Shown here: in pieces, positions 11,901 to 21,675 of the stretch
Position numbering within the stretch: position 1 is the first letter of the stretch
Layout: every line of letters begins with the position of its first letter
Source of the DNA: Zygotorulaspora mrakii
Lineage: Eukaryota > Ascomycota > Saccharomycetes > Saccharomycetales > Saccharomycetaceae
Length of the DNA: 64,000 bases
Assembly: GCF_013402915.1 (NCBI RefSeq)
Contig: NC_050726.1
Location: forward strand, 513,501-577,500
Direction: 5' to 3'
Notes under the pieces: generated by a model
What the model saw: only the letters and a program-made list of their open reading frames with translations
The model's database searches: none
What the model was told of the DNA's origin: nothing
Position numbers and translations under genes: made by a program

Positions 11901-13258
11901 ATCTGTTCGGTTCCAGACGATGCTGTTCCTGCATTTCTGAGTATAGAAATTCCCAGAGCATCCGGGACTGATTTAATAAACAGTGATACATCATTTTCGG
12001 CTATATCATTCTCAGGCATGCTTTCAGAAGAATGCAGACTGTTCTCATTGTCTTTATGGACAGCTTCTGTGTTTCCTTCTTTTTTTGAGGTACTGCTATT
12101 GAATGGTACACTTGAAGATATATCATTCTCTATAAGATTAGTTACAGGGAGATTCATTGAAGTGATACTACTCTGTTGATCCACCTCAGCTGGGAACGTT
12201 AGACTATCTGCACTGAAAATATCACGATCCTTCGCCTTATTTACATCCGCTTCTTCGCAAACATGTATTTCTGGATAGTTTGTCTGCTGCTGACTTTCTT
12301 CCAGATTCCCATTTATCTCGGTTGGTTGTTGCGAGTGGTTGGACAAATATGCATGTTGATTGGTGACATCCAAGCTCTGTTCAATTTCCTGATCTGTTAC
12401 ACCCGCGGCTTCCGACGCTTCAGCATGGCGTAAAGTAGGCTCTTCGGGTAGCGTCTGGGGCAACCGATCCTTTGAACCTGCTTCTTTTTCGGCTAATTCG
12501 TTTCGTGCAACTGCTTCTTGCGCAACTGATTCCTCTGTATCTGGTTCCTCTGTATATGGCTCCTCTGCATATGGCTCATCTAGATGGGTATGTGTCTCAT
12601 CTTCACCCGTCAGCACATTTCTCGCAGTATACTCATTGTGCGCATTTTGTGTTTCTTTGGTAAAATTATCAGCCGTTGCAATCGCGTGTTCTTCCTGAAC
12701 AGCGGCTGTTTTTTGAACTGCTCGTATCACTTCGTCTCCCTGTATAGCTCGGTGTTGTCCATCAGCTTGTATAAGCGATTCATTCTGCCCCCTTTCAAGT
12801 CCTTGGATTGGTCTTTGTGGTTCCTCATTATTAGCGCTACTTTTGATATGTTCATCTTCATTTGAAACTACCCGTAGGTGACTTAATGATTGAGCTGAGT
12901 AGTCTTCCTTGACACTAGTATTTAAAGACTCATTCACTCCTCCTGAAATGTTTTTTTCACTTTCGATGTCAATGGCCGGTGAATTTTGGTGTGCACCACT
13001 ACGTTGTTCTTGCTCTTGCTCTTCCTCTTTGTCTTCCTCTTTGTCTTCCTCTTGCTCTTCCTCTTGCTCTTCCTCTTGCTCTTCCTCTTGCTCTTCCTCT
13101 TGCTTTTCCTCTTGCTTTTCCTCTTGCTTTTCCTCTTGCTTTTCCTCTTGCTCTTCCTCTTGCTCTTTTGCGCTAAGAGCCTGTTTTTCAGCTGCCTTCT
13201 TCTGCTTCAACCTGAGCTTCTTCTTTTGATTTTTCCTTTTCTTAGCTTCTGAGGTCAT
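5963..13258 (-). CDS. SEC16: COPII coat assembly scaffold Sec16
   Basis: Very large peripheral ER protein that organises ER exit sites and binds Sec23, Sec24, Sec13/Sec31 and Sar1. At 2,431 residues it is longer than the S. cerevisiae protein (about 2,195). The first 30 residues are lysine-rich, followed at about 31-84 by a Glu/Gln/Lys tract built from a 12-bp DNA repeat. A long acidic, Ser-rich disordered region carries three MPWE motifs near 634, 679 and 762. The conserved central domain begins around 1255 (FPIFSWGSGGKLMYGLP) and runs about 450 residues; this is the alpha-solenoid that binds Sec13. A GWFSWLKK motif near 2270, proline runs and a short conserved C-terminus close the protein. 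No frameshift or stop was seen. Confidence 0.95.
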   Translation of the reverse strand: MTSEAKKRKNQKKKLRLKQKKAAEKQALSAKEQEEEQEEKQEEKQEEKQEEKQEEEQEEEQEEEQEEEQEEDKEEDKEEEQEQEQRSGAHQNSPAIDIESEKNISGGVNESLNTSVKEDYSAQSLSHLRVVSNEDEHIKSSANNEEPQRPIQGLERGQNESLIQADGQHRAIQGDEVIRAVQKTAAVQEEHAIATADNFTKETQNAHNEYTARNVLTGEDETHTHLDEPYAEEPYTEEPDTEESVAQEAVARNELAEKEAGSKDRLPQTLPEEPTLRHAEASEAAGVTDQEIEQSLDVTNQHAYLSNHSQQPTEINGNLEESQQQTNYPEIHVCEEADVNKAKDRDIFSADSLTFPAEVDQQSSITSMNLPVTNLIENDISSSVPFNSSTSKKEGNTEAVHKDNENSLHSSESMPENDIAENDVSLFIKSVPDALGISILRNAGTASSGTEQMEVDRTDHMLKESVSSSIPVPENAQASENSNQYREKVAALECEGDLLLQKKNPSKYELNLRTPGADNNQAWATLDSDIFSAQVGVITDKLDISQTSKSIGGEVKTLPKKTFDHNNLNEAEYSNDTIGDTIEIPMKKEQFTAHSDDKTETLTNDSHTWPEIDHGHNTAASLFLDEDADVDEKMPWEESKKVEPPKRSENDSIADAESVISLFHTDLQPNSTISNADIMPWETVNNPQPDEKEQPKRAQLEGESAVSSQDGDPFPDTFNENEQVVSSTNANHPTEKESQVHNVTGDFDDLFSQHQEEGASKMPWEIDTSVRRGENPSTERRDPEIKKFSFLDEDEDILDDNISEVDSFLQSDEEDLPSSNLDITVESGRDSSSPVAHSLSSHSSFNHSDNTKAANRPPSSSVSSNGRVNRYAPANVPANESQSLRPSFNDYARSGLPNSNRALAVGIVPPQPIQTIITGQVVDVVAKQEIVQKFSEAKKKSDAYDFPMDLVPKKNKFVHAKPVGVPAPFNSNSSLYLGSDAPSRNSMPLRERKPSEGRSNMPAPLNPYGKLAPRQEKPSQSKLTPPQDIIKPKVTFPTSNKVDTHANAARGVRANHFPPVMRSRGTSNVSAASGSSTGSGTPVAAMPFLPQGPSNISQVSSVNKKSSVGKYAPSSPTTSTFNPYLPIRRPSGNSMQPIVQPPAGHAAYQAKEDQELPLNLHVPTNGLISNVISPTSASSTRRYHARSNSSVYTPNQNEHTAKYAPTVHPQYQNAPPVHTHSTFRKSTEHTNIPMGAVPSHWDTSFSKRANVAVADLPVDNQALLHRQFPIFSWGSGGKLMYGLPIESNQSSFIMGSGPALPTIKIVNADSVVTRELFLQSFPGPLVKNKTKKKDVEKWLQSVLEDSSGDDSSLVRIAADILKIKVADSGTWSDISRSLYNSDELFVYLSQPFAVPEHLPVAHKLDSSNQMKVLAHLQTGGQDEALKLALQNNDYAIALLIGSLMGKERWSEVVQYYLTEEFKIESDVSDFSSNLLSLIFQVFVGNSKEAIREFSQVPIKKQWALNNWKVIISAVLNNINPNTDSSPSSINQAPPVILEFLIEFGLFLAKFGCGTQASIVFMIANLPLSSSPLDNTSITFESVGSPNSVNGRILSEVYEFACSNDAKGFPVLLLQKLQQAFYYQELGMTSNATKYADYLGTIVKGLPKKGSNTINFAHSLAELSSQITGSSTGWLGKPKLSSVWGQLDKSFNKYIGGDDDVIVKDPSEKRVFEGFTPVSSRNSSAVDVSQYQFTPYHNATQNPLYNGRETAASTANSNPTFSTSMQSPINYPTPMIANLNRKLSANGIPAENSSYSIPPKISQSLQGSPHRSPYAPLQSAAPLQSTVSEHSQKFSQLRKVQTEQGSENSTNETFIGSSALGIYQTRKHQTNAGDLAYHPHQPPVDVEPQGLSRSYAHYSSTPNLLRQESSSSMDVPPPPRIKSKSRQASPDLQRVAPVSSARIPQTLVESTRLRSAVEIARTQKKNDGDYEGETALDTQNSKTEHEFNKEWTSMEDINGIISSGHSGEVNPPEDLQEVLNEDSDISLEEVNSTVLHTDPQESDIEQSTITHSITESKIDISQRLPTSNAVSHKEFDEASSARNISHSMISLDNESSANALPKHDDKYQSESGDSSRIPLLDKPKNPYALPSRINNTSPSKTSYIPPQRGTADQLESKNHNGDIFSITKSEPDVSANIATRFDPIKPPVALSAEAFVPVIKVPTERSFTPRVQSPEIQYDDVIEDESEDEEEIEEKRKREEVERRKVEEEEKQEKEKTKLKKDDEAANSGWFSWLKKDANEKKPIKAKLGHKKSTFHYDEKLKRWVNGNASEEEKDKLTSPPPPPPIVKRMDHGPKTKPRSVRDLSSPNESMGPVLPRNPLTGETMSSTSSQSQSRSSHDLPAPLSPAPPSNINLSGKKANGLDDLLTLSSGGTASRRKKRGGRGYVNVMENK
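13008..13165 (-). repeat. 12-bp coding minisatellite in SEC16
   Basis: About a dozen imperfect copies of a 12-bp unit (CTCTTCCTCTTG on the + strand) encode alternating EEKQ and EEEQ tetrapeptides near the N-terminus of Sec16. The DNA is an almost pure pyrimidine strand on +, so length variation by slippage or unequal exchange is likely. The unit length is a multiple of three, so copy changes keep the frame. Confidence 0.9.
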
Positions 13259-13906
13259 TATGCCAGGAATCTGTATCTAAATATCAAACTGAATTGATAA
13301 TCGTTTCGTACTTCTTGGATCCAGGTTCACACTGCCTCAACAGTTGTAATCGAAACGAAGCCAAATGAAACTGTGCGATTGATCTACGTACACTATAGAG
13401 GATCTTGTAGGTCCCTCTTACTCTGAAAATTGATAGAAAGCCACAATTCAGTAGTACTAAACCTTGAAAGTTGGTTAGTCTTCTTGTGTCTGCTAGGTAA
13501 TGTGCTTGCCACCAAAACAGAAAAGCCGCCGCATAGACGCGAACCTCGTTTACTACGTTACATTTCTAAGAATACGAAAGCTGGCTTTTCGTGAAAGAAG
13601 TTATGTCGCTCAAGCAACTCAAATAAATTTGCTAAATTGTATCTAGTTTGTAGCACTTACAGAGAGCTCTCAACTTCATAAGATACCATTGATGATTTGA
13701 GATGCACTAATTTAATAGTATCTTGTTAACACTTCTATGATGATTTACATCATAACACCACATGTTGGGTAAATGATTAAAATTTTATAATCTTGAAAAA
13801 TTACCATCTCATCGCACGGATAAGCTAACATACACAAACTTCTAAGTGGAGCATACTGAGAGGCCAGTTGACCATTCTTGTAAGTGAGATACTCAATTAA
13901 TAGGCA
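13259..13906. other. SEC16-ELP3 divergent intergenic region
   Basis: This 648-bp region carries both promoters, since the flanking genes point away from each other. It is AT-rich toward ELP3. I see no tRNA, no recognisable reading frame and no confident transcription-factor site. Confidence 0.6.
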
Positions 13907-15598
13907 ATGGGACGTAGTGGCAAAGGTCCGAGAACCAACCAACAAAATTTGGCACCCGAAAAGGAGAGATTTATCCAGTGCTGTGCAGATATTACATTGG
14001 AATTGACCAGCTCTTTAAATTCAGGTACCACTAGGGAGATTAATCTTAACGGGCTAATTATCAAGTATTCCAAGAAATACAAGTTGAGACAGCAACCGAG
14101 ATTGACCGATATCATCAATGCTATTCCAGATCAATACAAAAAGTATTTATTGCCAAAGCTTAAGGCAAAGCCTGTCAGAACAGCTTCTGGTATTGCAGTA
14201 ATTGCTGTTATGTGTAAGCCACATCGCTGTCCGCATATTGCATACACTGGTAATATATGTGTGTATTGCCCTGGTGGGCCAGATTCTGATTTTGAGTATT
14301 CTACACAATCGTATACTGGATACGAACCAACTTCTATGCGTGCTATAAGGGCACGTTACGATCCCTACGAACAAGCACGTGGTAGAATAGAGCAGTTGAA
14401 ACAGTTAGGTCACTCTATCGATAAGGTGGAATATATTATCATGGGTGGTACGTTCATGTCATTGCCAAAGGACTACCGTGAAGATTTCATAACCAAACTT
14501 CATAATGCATTGTCTGGGTTCAACGGTAATAATATCGACGAGGCCATCCAATACTCTCAACAAAGTTTAACGAAATGTGTTGGCATTACTATAGAGACAA
14601 GACCGGACTACTGTACACAGGCTCATTTAGATGATATGCTGAAGTACGGTTGTACCAGATTGGAAATTGGTGTACAATCGCTATATGAGGATGTTGCCCG
14701 TGATACAAATAGAGGTCACACTGTGAAAGCAGTTTGTGAAACTTTTAGTGTTGCGAAGGATGCAGGCTATAAAGTTGTCTCACATATGATGCCTGATTTA
14801 CCGAATGTGGGCATGGAAAGAGATATCGAACAGTTTAAAGAATATTTTGAAAATCCTGATTTTAGAACTGATGGATTGAAAATATATCCAACACTAGTTA
14901 TTAGAGGTACAGGTCTGTATGAACTTTGGAAAACAGGGAGGTATAAGTCATACAATGCAAACGCTCTGATTGATTTGGTTGCCAGGATAATGGCATTGGT
15001 GCCACCATGGACAAGAATTTATCGTGTTCAAAGAGATATTCCTATGCCTTTAGTTACATCGGGTGTTGACAATGGTAATTTAAGGGAACTAGCATTAGCA
15101 AGAATGAACGATTTTGGAACGAAGTGTCGAGATGTTCGTACTAGAGAAGTCGGTATTCAGGAAGTTCATCACAAAGTCCAGCCGGATCAAGTTGAATTAA
15201 TCAGAAGAGATTATTATGCTAACGGTGGTTGGGAAACATTTTTATCATATGAAGACCCAAAGAAAGATATACTTATCGGATTGTTAAGATTAAGGAAAGC
15301 TTCTAAAAAATATACATACAGAAAAGAATTTACATCTCAGAGAACATCGATTGTTAGAGAATTACACGTTTACGGTTCCGTTGTACCACTTCACTCAAGG
15401 GATCCTCGTAAATTCCAACATCAAGGCTTTGGTACTTTATTGATGGAGGAAGCCGAGAGAATTTCACTCGAAGAACATGGTTCAGAGAAGATATCCGTCA
15501 TTTCTGGTGTTGGTGTGAGAAACTACTACGCAAAATTAGGGTATGAACTAGATGGTCCATATATGTCTAAGAAACTCGAGCAGAGCAAAGTTGTATAG
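13907..15598 (+). CDS. ELP3: Elongator catalytic subunit Elp3
   Basis: Catalytic subunit of the Elongator complex, a radical-SAM tRNA acetyltransferase that starts the cm5/mcm5 modification of wobble uridine 34. The 563 residues compare with 557 in S. cerevisiae and are nearly identical through the core. The radical-SAM domain shows C103, C108, C118 and C121 in CKPHRCPH and [10 protein letters not shown]; the last three are expected to hold the 4Fe-4S cluster. The C-terminal GNAT acetyltransferase domain includes [13 protein letters not shown] and the [11 protein letters not shown] block. The N-terminus [11 protein letters not shown] matches the basic start of the yeast protein, which fixes the ATG. 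ELP4, another Elongator subunit, is also in this window but 26 kb away. Confidence 0.98.
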   Translation: MGRSGKGPRTNQQNLAPEKERFIQCCADITLELTSSLNSGTTREINLNGLIIKYSKKYKLRQQPRLTDIINAIPDQYKKYLLPKLKAKPVRTASGIAVIAVMCKPHRCPHIAYTGNICVYCPGGPDSDFEYSTQSYTGYEPTSMRAIRARYDPYEQARGRIEQLKQLGHSIDKVEYIIMGGTFMSLPKDYREDFITKLHNALSGFNGNNIDEAIQYSQQSLTKCVGITIETRPDYCTQAHLDDMLKYGCTRLEIGVQSLYEDVARDTNRGHTVKAVCETFSVAKDAGYKVVSHMMPDLPNVGMERDIEQFKEYFENPDFRTDGLKIYPTLVIRGTGLYELWKTGRYKSYNANALIDLVARIMALVPPWTRIYRVQRDIPMPLVTSGVDNGNLRELALARMNDFGTKCRDVRTREVGIQEVHHKVQPDQVELIRRDYYANGGWETFLSYEDPKKDILIGLLRLRKASKKYTYRKEFTSQRTSIVRELHVYGSVVPLHSRDPRKFQHQGFGTLLMEEAERISLEEHGSEKISVISGVGVRNYYAKLGYELDGPYMSKKLEQSKVV

Positions 15599-15896
15599 TA
15601 TAGACAGCTCTATCTATTAATTGTATTAGTTGTATTTATTTTATACGGTTCATTTCTTCTCAAAAATTAATATTTTGTAAGGAAAATATTCATTTGAAAT
15701 TCACAGAGTATGAAATTTATTTAAAAGTATTTACATATATGAAAAAAAAAAACATTTGAGTCAGCTTCTTCATATTTTCCCTCTCTAACTTCTTTTTAGA
15801 CATTTATAATTTGATTATACAAAATCCAATTAAAACTGTGGCCAGAGTGATACCAATGTGCTTAACACGAAAGAAACAAAAAAATCACCATTGCTT

Positions 15897-16841
15897 TCAC
15901 TTATTTTTACGGGTTTCACCATCTTGTTTTTCCACATAAGGTCCCATTAATGACAAGGAGTATTTTGTAGTTATTTTGGAATCCTTACGGACTAGTTCTG
16001 GCAAAAATTTCCATCTCCAGATTAGCTTGAAATCATTACCAAACCCTTGTGTCAATACTCTCAAGTATTGAAGGTACACAATGTAGTAGTAAATACCTGT
16101 ACCGGTTAGAATATGCCACCAAGCGTGTAGTTCTAAGAACACTCCCAATGGAAGTTCTAAATAGCTTCTCCTTACATGTATCCAAAACGAGCAGAACAAA
16201 TTATCTAAATTCCAGGAAATGAAACCTGCAAGGAATGTCACTATACCAATTGTCATACATTGATACAGACTTTTCTTGGCGACTTTGTCATCGACATATT
16301 TATAGGTCAGGAAACCAGACATGATCACCACCAAAACTGTAATAAATCCGTAAACCGTTTGATGAATTTCTGGAATCTTGAAGACCAAATATATCCAACT
16401 CAGTAAACTAACAATAGTTGTTATTGCAATAGCGATCGAAATTTGCCTGTTCAGCGGACTACTTTGACCCTTACCGGTCAAAGTATCCTTGGTCTCACAT
16501 AATATACTCCATGTAGGAATACAGGTAGCGTAAATCATTGGCATTTCATCAAGCAGCTGATAGTGGTATTGCAAAGTCATATGGAACAACCACGATCCCA
16601 CACCAACGAGCGCGAACCCCACACCGATCCACAAAAACCTAAGCTCTAACCGATTACGCCATGCGCAATAGGTGGAGTACAGTGCCGTTATAACGAATGT
16701 TCCATTTGTGATAGTATTTGACCACTCCGCAATATACTTACTGACAACGTAATTCTCTTCGCACCAATCGATAGTTGAAGTTACCTCTCCCCAGTAACCT
16801 GTTACTTGCTCACTCGGGTATGGCCAAGAAAACAAACCCAT
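15897..16841 (-). CDS. Alkaline ceramidase (Ypc1/Ydc1 type)
   Basis: ER membrane amidase that hydrolyses phytoceramide and/or dihydroceramide to the long-chain base and a free fatty acid; the family can also run in reverse. The 314 residues compare with 316-317 in S. cerevisiae Ypc1 and Ydc1. The N-terminal motif [19 protein letters not shown] is a family signature. About seven hydrophobic segments follow, with the conserved [11 protein letters not shown] and HAWWHILTG blocks supplying the histidines of the predicted zinc site. The tail ends in charged residues (ETRKNK), resembling an ER-retention signal. S. cerevisiae has two duplicates, YPC1 (YBR183W) and YDC1 (YPL087W); this is the single unduplicated copy, so substrate preference cannot be read off. 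Confidence 0.95.
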   Translation of the reverse strand: MGLFSWPYPSEQVTGYWGEVTSTIDWCEENYVVSKYIAEWSNTITNGTFVITALYSTYCAWRNRLELRFLWIGVGFALVGVGSWLFHMTLQYHYQLLDEMPMIYATCIPTWSILCETKDTLTGKGQSSPLNRQISIAIAITTIVSLLSWIYLVFKIPEIHQTVYGFITVLVVIMSGFLTYKYVDDKVAKKSLYQCMTIGIVTFLAGFISWNLDNLFCSFWIHVRRSYLELPLGVFLELHAWWHILTGTGIYYYIVYLQYLRVLTQGFGNDFKLIWRWKFLPELVRKDSKITTKYSLSLMGPYVEKQDGETRKNK

Positions 16842-19593
16842 ATTGAACCGAATTATTTACTGAGACTCCTTATTCCAATTACCGTCTGAGTGAACTGAAT
16901 TGCTCCTTTCTTATAAAAGGATTGATTTACTGCCTGTTGACAAATTGATCCCCTGTCGCTTCGAGTGATAAACGACAAAAGAAGTATCAAAATAGAAAAA
17001 AACTCAAAAGACCGATACAATCGAGATAATCTCGAGAAAGCAATAAAAAAATTAAAACCGATGTAATCAAAGACATACTTGCAATCTGCAACACATGCTA
17101 GTCGATAGGCAATAACACATGTGCGCTAAACGTCCCTAACGATACTTCAAGTTCAACTTTGTGACTCCCATAAATTCTCGAGCCCTCCAACCACGTGAAT
17201 TCCCACTTCTTTGGATTCCTTAGACACCTTCTGATCAGTGTAAATCTATATAGCAGAGCATCAAGATCGCGCAATGCAACGTTCTATGATTTCGAAGATC
17301 AAGCGGTGGTACCACCCGGAGGTTCATTGCACTAGTTTGTTGGGAATGCAATACTAATGGATAGCCAGCGACTATCAGCGTACTGGTAATGCCGACATAT
17401 CGCTATTCTCAATATACGCGACCTATCCAATGGGATCACTAGAGAAGACGCAGGCGCAAAAGCCAACGATCAAAGGTGTCGGTTGAATACACTATTACCC
17501 ACTGATCAAATGAGCATTGCAGTAGGGAGCAAATAACGTTTAGTTTGAGTAATATGGAGCCCTGTTTATACACTTGTGCATCAAAGGAATACAGCTGCAT
17601 AATTAGGTTAATTACGCAGATATGTTCAATTCCACTTTCGGCATTATTCGTGTGAAGCTCTAAGAAAGGAAATATCTTTTTGATTTACTTCCGCACATAT
17701 ACGAAACAATCTGCTTGATCTTGGAAGTACCAACGAAATGGAATAACAATGATAAGAGCTTATCATTCTTGTCATTTTGTTGCTTTCTTTGTTTTTTTCT
17801 TTCACTAAAAGTCCGAAATAGCTCTGGGCCTATATTGTCTGGACAACAAATTGCACCTTCAGGGCTAGAAGTTGATCGGTACGCAACAAGAATTCCTAGG
17901 CAGCAGTGATCTTAAAAGCTGATAGTTTAAGTATCAGGTAAGAAACTAGCTATCGGGATAATATCAGACATAGTGTATATGATTCTGTGAATGAGAATCC
18001 GTGCCTGTAGATCGCCAGCAATTGGCAATGAAAACTATTCTCTTTGTCCTTCATAACATGGCAAAGATAAAAAGCTTGTGAAGCGACATCAAGCACAGAC
18101 TTTTCTTGTCAGAGGTAGGTTTGGCGACATCTTCTTGATGTAGGGTTCCTGGGTTGTACAGGATCGCAGTTAATTCCGTATTCATTAGTGAGCCTGTGCA
18201 GTGATGGAGGAGACGAAATCCTTTTCTTACAAACTTCGGACATTTGAAACAACGCTTCGGTAGCTATTCTAGCCAGAGACTAGTAGAGTCAGACTCAGAC
18301 ATCTATTCTCAGTCGATGCGCTACCACCGTGAGTTCTGGTTTGAGGGACGACAATTGGATACAGAGCTTGGCAAAAACGAGAATACATCGTGTTAGCTTT
18401 CTGAAAAATAAGAAAGAGACTGATGTATTTGCTAAATGCCCGCCTATTAGCTTGTCCGGTAGGTTCTAGCGGGGCTTCAACTGGTTGCTTGAGGACAAGA
18501 GTTTGCTGATGAAAGTGCTTGGACTTCATGCCAAAAATATCGAAGTCAACCAGAGTGTTTGGCGGATCAGAGCCTTCACGATATTTTTAATCAAGTAGCA
18601 TCCAAGGAAGCCTAATTTTCCTGTCAAGAAATGAACAACGACTACACGTGTGTTCATACTTATACAAGACTAAGCATGATCCTACGGCTGCAACAAGTGT
18701 TTAATAATGAGGTCGATGACTGGTTGAGCTCGCATAATGTGATATATTAAGGGAAATTCGATTTCAAACAGTACTATTCCGAACGTGCGACAAATTGTGA
18801 AACGGTCGCTAATAGAGACAGCATTAGGTCTGATGATGGAATAATTTTACGATTGTATGCAATTACCTCATTTATGCCTCGAGAGTTCGATCGCCCTACC
18901 GTTGCAACGATGCCCTAACCAAGTAATTGAGACCATCACTCCTTTGTGGGGTCTTTTTCAGTTTGACAACTCATCCTGCACAAAGTAACACTCTTGAATT
19001 ACCTTTGAATCGTCGAGCATAGAGACTTTTCTTTCAGCCTCAAATCTTTCCGGTTGTTGTCGTGGGTTAGGTAGGATAAGTTCAGTTAACTGTCGTATTG
19101 GTGCGCAAGGGCGAAGGCCCAAAACTGTCTTTTGTCGAGTGGTGCTGAGCTGCCACCTTCTCTTCTGAGTGAAAAGTGTGTCTCAACTAATGCTGACGAT
19201 GCACAAAAGTACAGAGAATCCATCTTGGGCACCGCCGTTGTAGGGTCTTGGTAGTTGTTTATCTTAAGGTTTTTTTTATCCTCGGCTTGTCCGGGGAACA
19301 TATGCGCTACTGGCGAAGTTATTTATTACCTACAAATAAATAGAAAATCCATAGCATCGTGCTGTGAAAAATACTACAAATGGAAAGGCCTGAATAGAGC
19401 CTGCGCATTAAGGATATCATCATCAAATTGCTCAGCAAATAAGCATCAAAGAGAGTTACGAAGTTATCCCTCGCATTTCCTTTCCTTCCTTTTTTTCTTT
19501 TTTTACTTCTCAAGGCAGTTAGGATATCCCAACTTGGAAGAAAGGCAGGCTTGTATTAAGCGATAGGACACTGATTTGCAGTTTCATATTACA
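16842..19593. other. 2.75-kb gene-free region before RLM1
   Basis: This is the longest non-coding stretch in the window. It holds only short open frames with no recognisable protein. CACGTG boxes occur at 17192-17197 and within ACACGTGT near 18644-18651. A Tbf1-like GCCCTAACC lies near 18911-18919, followed by a short inverted repeat and a T run near 18928-18957. In S. cerevisiae the gene between YDC1 and RLM1 (YPL088W, an aryl-alcohol dehydrogenase) is on this interval, but no trace of it could be read here. The region may be an unusually long RLM1 promoter or may host non-coding RNA. Confidence 0.55.
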
Positions 19594-21066
19594 ATGGGTA
19601 GACGTAAGATTGAAATCCAGCCCATCAGGGATGAGAGAAACAGGACAGTTACATTTATCAAACGTAAGGCTGGGCTTTTCAAGAAAGCACATGAGCTAGC
19701 AGTGCTGTGCCAGGTGGATGTGGCTGTGATAATATTAGGATCAAACAATACCTTTTACGAGTTTTCGTCGGTAGATATGCAAGATATGATCAAACATTAT
19801 GAAAGAACTGATTTACACCATGACGTAAAGCAACCCGCAGATTATGGCGCATACAAGAAGAAAAATCACATTAAATTAAATGAGAATACAAGCAAAAGAG
19901 GCTCGAAGAAGTCTTACTTTTCGAATTTAGGTAAAGGAGTCGTAAGACAAAAACCAGAACAAGACAGTCACGATGAGGAGGAAGAGGAAGATGAAAGCGA
20001 TGAAGAAGAGGAAGAAGAAGACAGAAATGGTTCCATTGCACACCATTTAGATACTACATGTATTAAAAATCGATTAAAAAGGCGAGGCGAAAATGAGAAT
20101 GGTAATGCAGATGCGCGTGAAGGGCAAGCCAATTCAAGTCGAGATACCTTAACAAACAAGGGAATTCCCTTGCTGGCAAAGAAAGCTAATAAGAAGCCCA
20201 AGCTCGATCATACGAGTTCGCCGAAATTCAACCCGCTACAGCAACACGTTCAAAGGCAATTTCAAAATTTTTATCATGCGGCTTCGGGCACCAACCTAAA
20301 CGGCAGTGCACAAGGCTTAACAAACAAGCAGTTATCTACGGATCCAGTAAGCCAGGCAGGTGCATTCAATAATCCACTATCGCATGAAAGAACTATCCAT
20401 TCGAGACCAGCAAGTATCCATAATACACCGCAATCACAATCTATGCATTCAACTCCACAATCAATGGCGCCCAACGGAGTCAATGGCGCGAGTTACCAAG
20501 GGCAAGGCTCAGCCACGTCAGGACCAAATAATGATACAATGGATAAAAATTCCATGAGACCCATACTAAGAGTTCGGATTCCAAGTAATAATAACTCATA
20601 TACTGCTGTTGTAAAGAGCGAACCATCATCCGCATCGTCTATGCTTGACACAAATCCGAATCCTCAATTGAATGCGGCAAGTTTAATTTCAAAGAACACG
20701 AGTTCGGTGAGATACGATCCCACATCAGATCATCAGGCAACTCCTAAGGAAGAAACACCAACATCTAGCGCACTGCCGGCAGGTGTCTCACTTTTGATGG
20801 ATAAAAATGACCAAAGAAGAGTAAATGGCAACCCTAGATACTCGGGTGGCAGCAACTACGGTTTACCCCCAATGTTCTCAGGATCACCGGTTTTCGGTCC
20901 GTATCTTGCGACACCATTGCAGCCAAATAACAATGGAGCTGCAGCAATTGGAAACCACCCTCAGACTTCTTCATACATGCCGCACAGGCCTCCTCCACAG
21001 CAGCATCAACAGCAGGAACAAGAGCAACAACAAGAACAACAACAACGACTGCAGCAGCAACAGCAA

Positions 21067-21100
<34 letters not shown>

Positions 21101-21108
21101 CACAGCAA

Positions 21109-21139
<31 letters not shown>

Positions 21140-21675
21140 AGCGCCCAATTCAAAGTCGACAACAACATCAAGCCCAGCAACAACGTCTGCAGCAAAGACA
21201 GCAACCACACCTCCAAAATTTGTCTCAAATTGCAGCAAGAGTCACATCTCCTCCTGGCATCACGGAAAATGCAGGTGGCCCTTTAACGGGCTCATTACCC
21301 TCAAAATTCGCACACGATCTAATAGTCCCCTCGCCGAACGCATCAATGTCCATGTTCCAAGATTGGAATATGGGTCCTAATAGCGCTAAAAGTATTCCAA
21401 ATGCTGCAAACACACATCCAAACATTAACTCCGCCCACTCAAACGACATCCCATCTTCAACATATAATAACGGCGGCTCAGGATTAACTCCATATATCAT
21501 GGCCAATCAAACTCCACTTGGGAACAGATTCTTTAATTTTTCTGGGGAAATGACAGAGGACAAGAATAATCACCCCGACAATCATGCCATTCATAACAGC
21601 ACTAAACATGATACTAATAATACTACGCATAATACTCAAGACGTTGACAGTAATGATAACAGAAATAAAAAATGA
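19594..21675 (+). CDS. RLM1: MADS-box transcription factor Rlm1
   Basis: MEF2-type MADS-box factor and terminal target of the Slt2 cell-wall-integrity MAP kinase. The 693 residues begin with a canonical MADS domain (MGRRKIEI, then [20 protein letters not shown]) and MEF2 extension up to about residue 90. An acidic run lies near 127-147. RPILRVRIP near 322-330 matches the kinase-docking motif of S. cerevisiae Rlm1. A glutamine-rich block occupies about 469-545. [12 protein letters not shown] near 565 and GLTPYI near 630 are also Rlm1-specific. S. cerevisiae has the pair RLM1 and SMP1; this single gene keeps the Rlm1 regulatory landmarks. The frame opens upstream to a TTG, but the ATG directly before GRRKIEI is the family start. 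Confidence 0.93.
20998..21220 (+). repeat. CAG/CAA repeat coding polyglutamine in RLM1
   Basis: A run of CAG and CAA codons encodes a glutamine-rich block broken by a few Pro, Glu, Arg and Leu residues. CAG and CAA are mixed, which lowers slippage. Long antisense Leu-rich and Val-rich open frames over this stretch are shadows of the repeat. Similar tracts are common in activation regions of yeast transcription factors. Confidence 0.9.

Noticed and set aside
12909..13252. Cys/Ser- and Leu-rich open frames opposite SEC16
   Set aside because: They mirror the 12-bp repeat of SEC16 and lie fully inside that conserved gene.
17338..17849. Possible LTR, starting TGTTGGGAATGC and ending in CAACA
   Set aside because: The internal sequence does not resemble a known LTR, and the bases flanking the two ends (TAGTT and AATTG) do not match as a target duplication.
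18870..18945. tRNA-like sequence on the minus strand, with A-box-like TTGGTTAGGGC and B-box-like GATCGAACTC
   Set aside because: The T-stem and acceptor stem do not pair, and the invariant C61 is missing, so it is not a tRNA gene.
16842..19593. Point centromere or origin in the long gap
   Set aside because: No CDEI-CDEII-CDEIII arrangement is visible, and the homologous blocks in S. cerevisiae are far from their centromeres.
20834..21238. Antisense Leu- and Val-rich open frames over RLM1
   Set aside because: They are shadows of the CAG/CAA repeat in the real coding frame.
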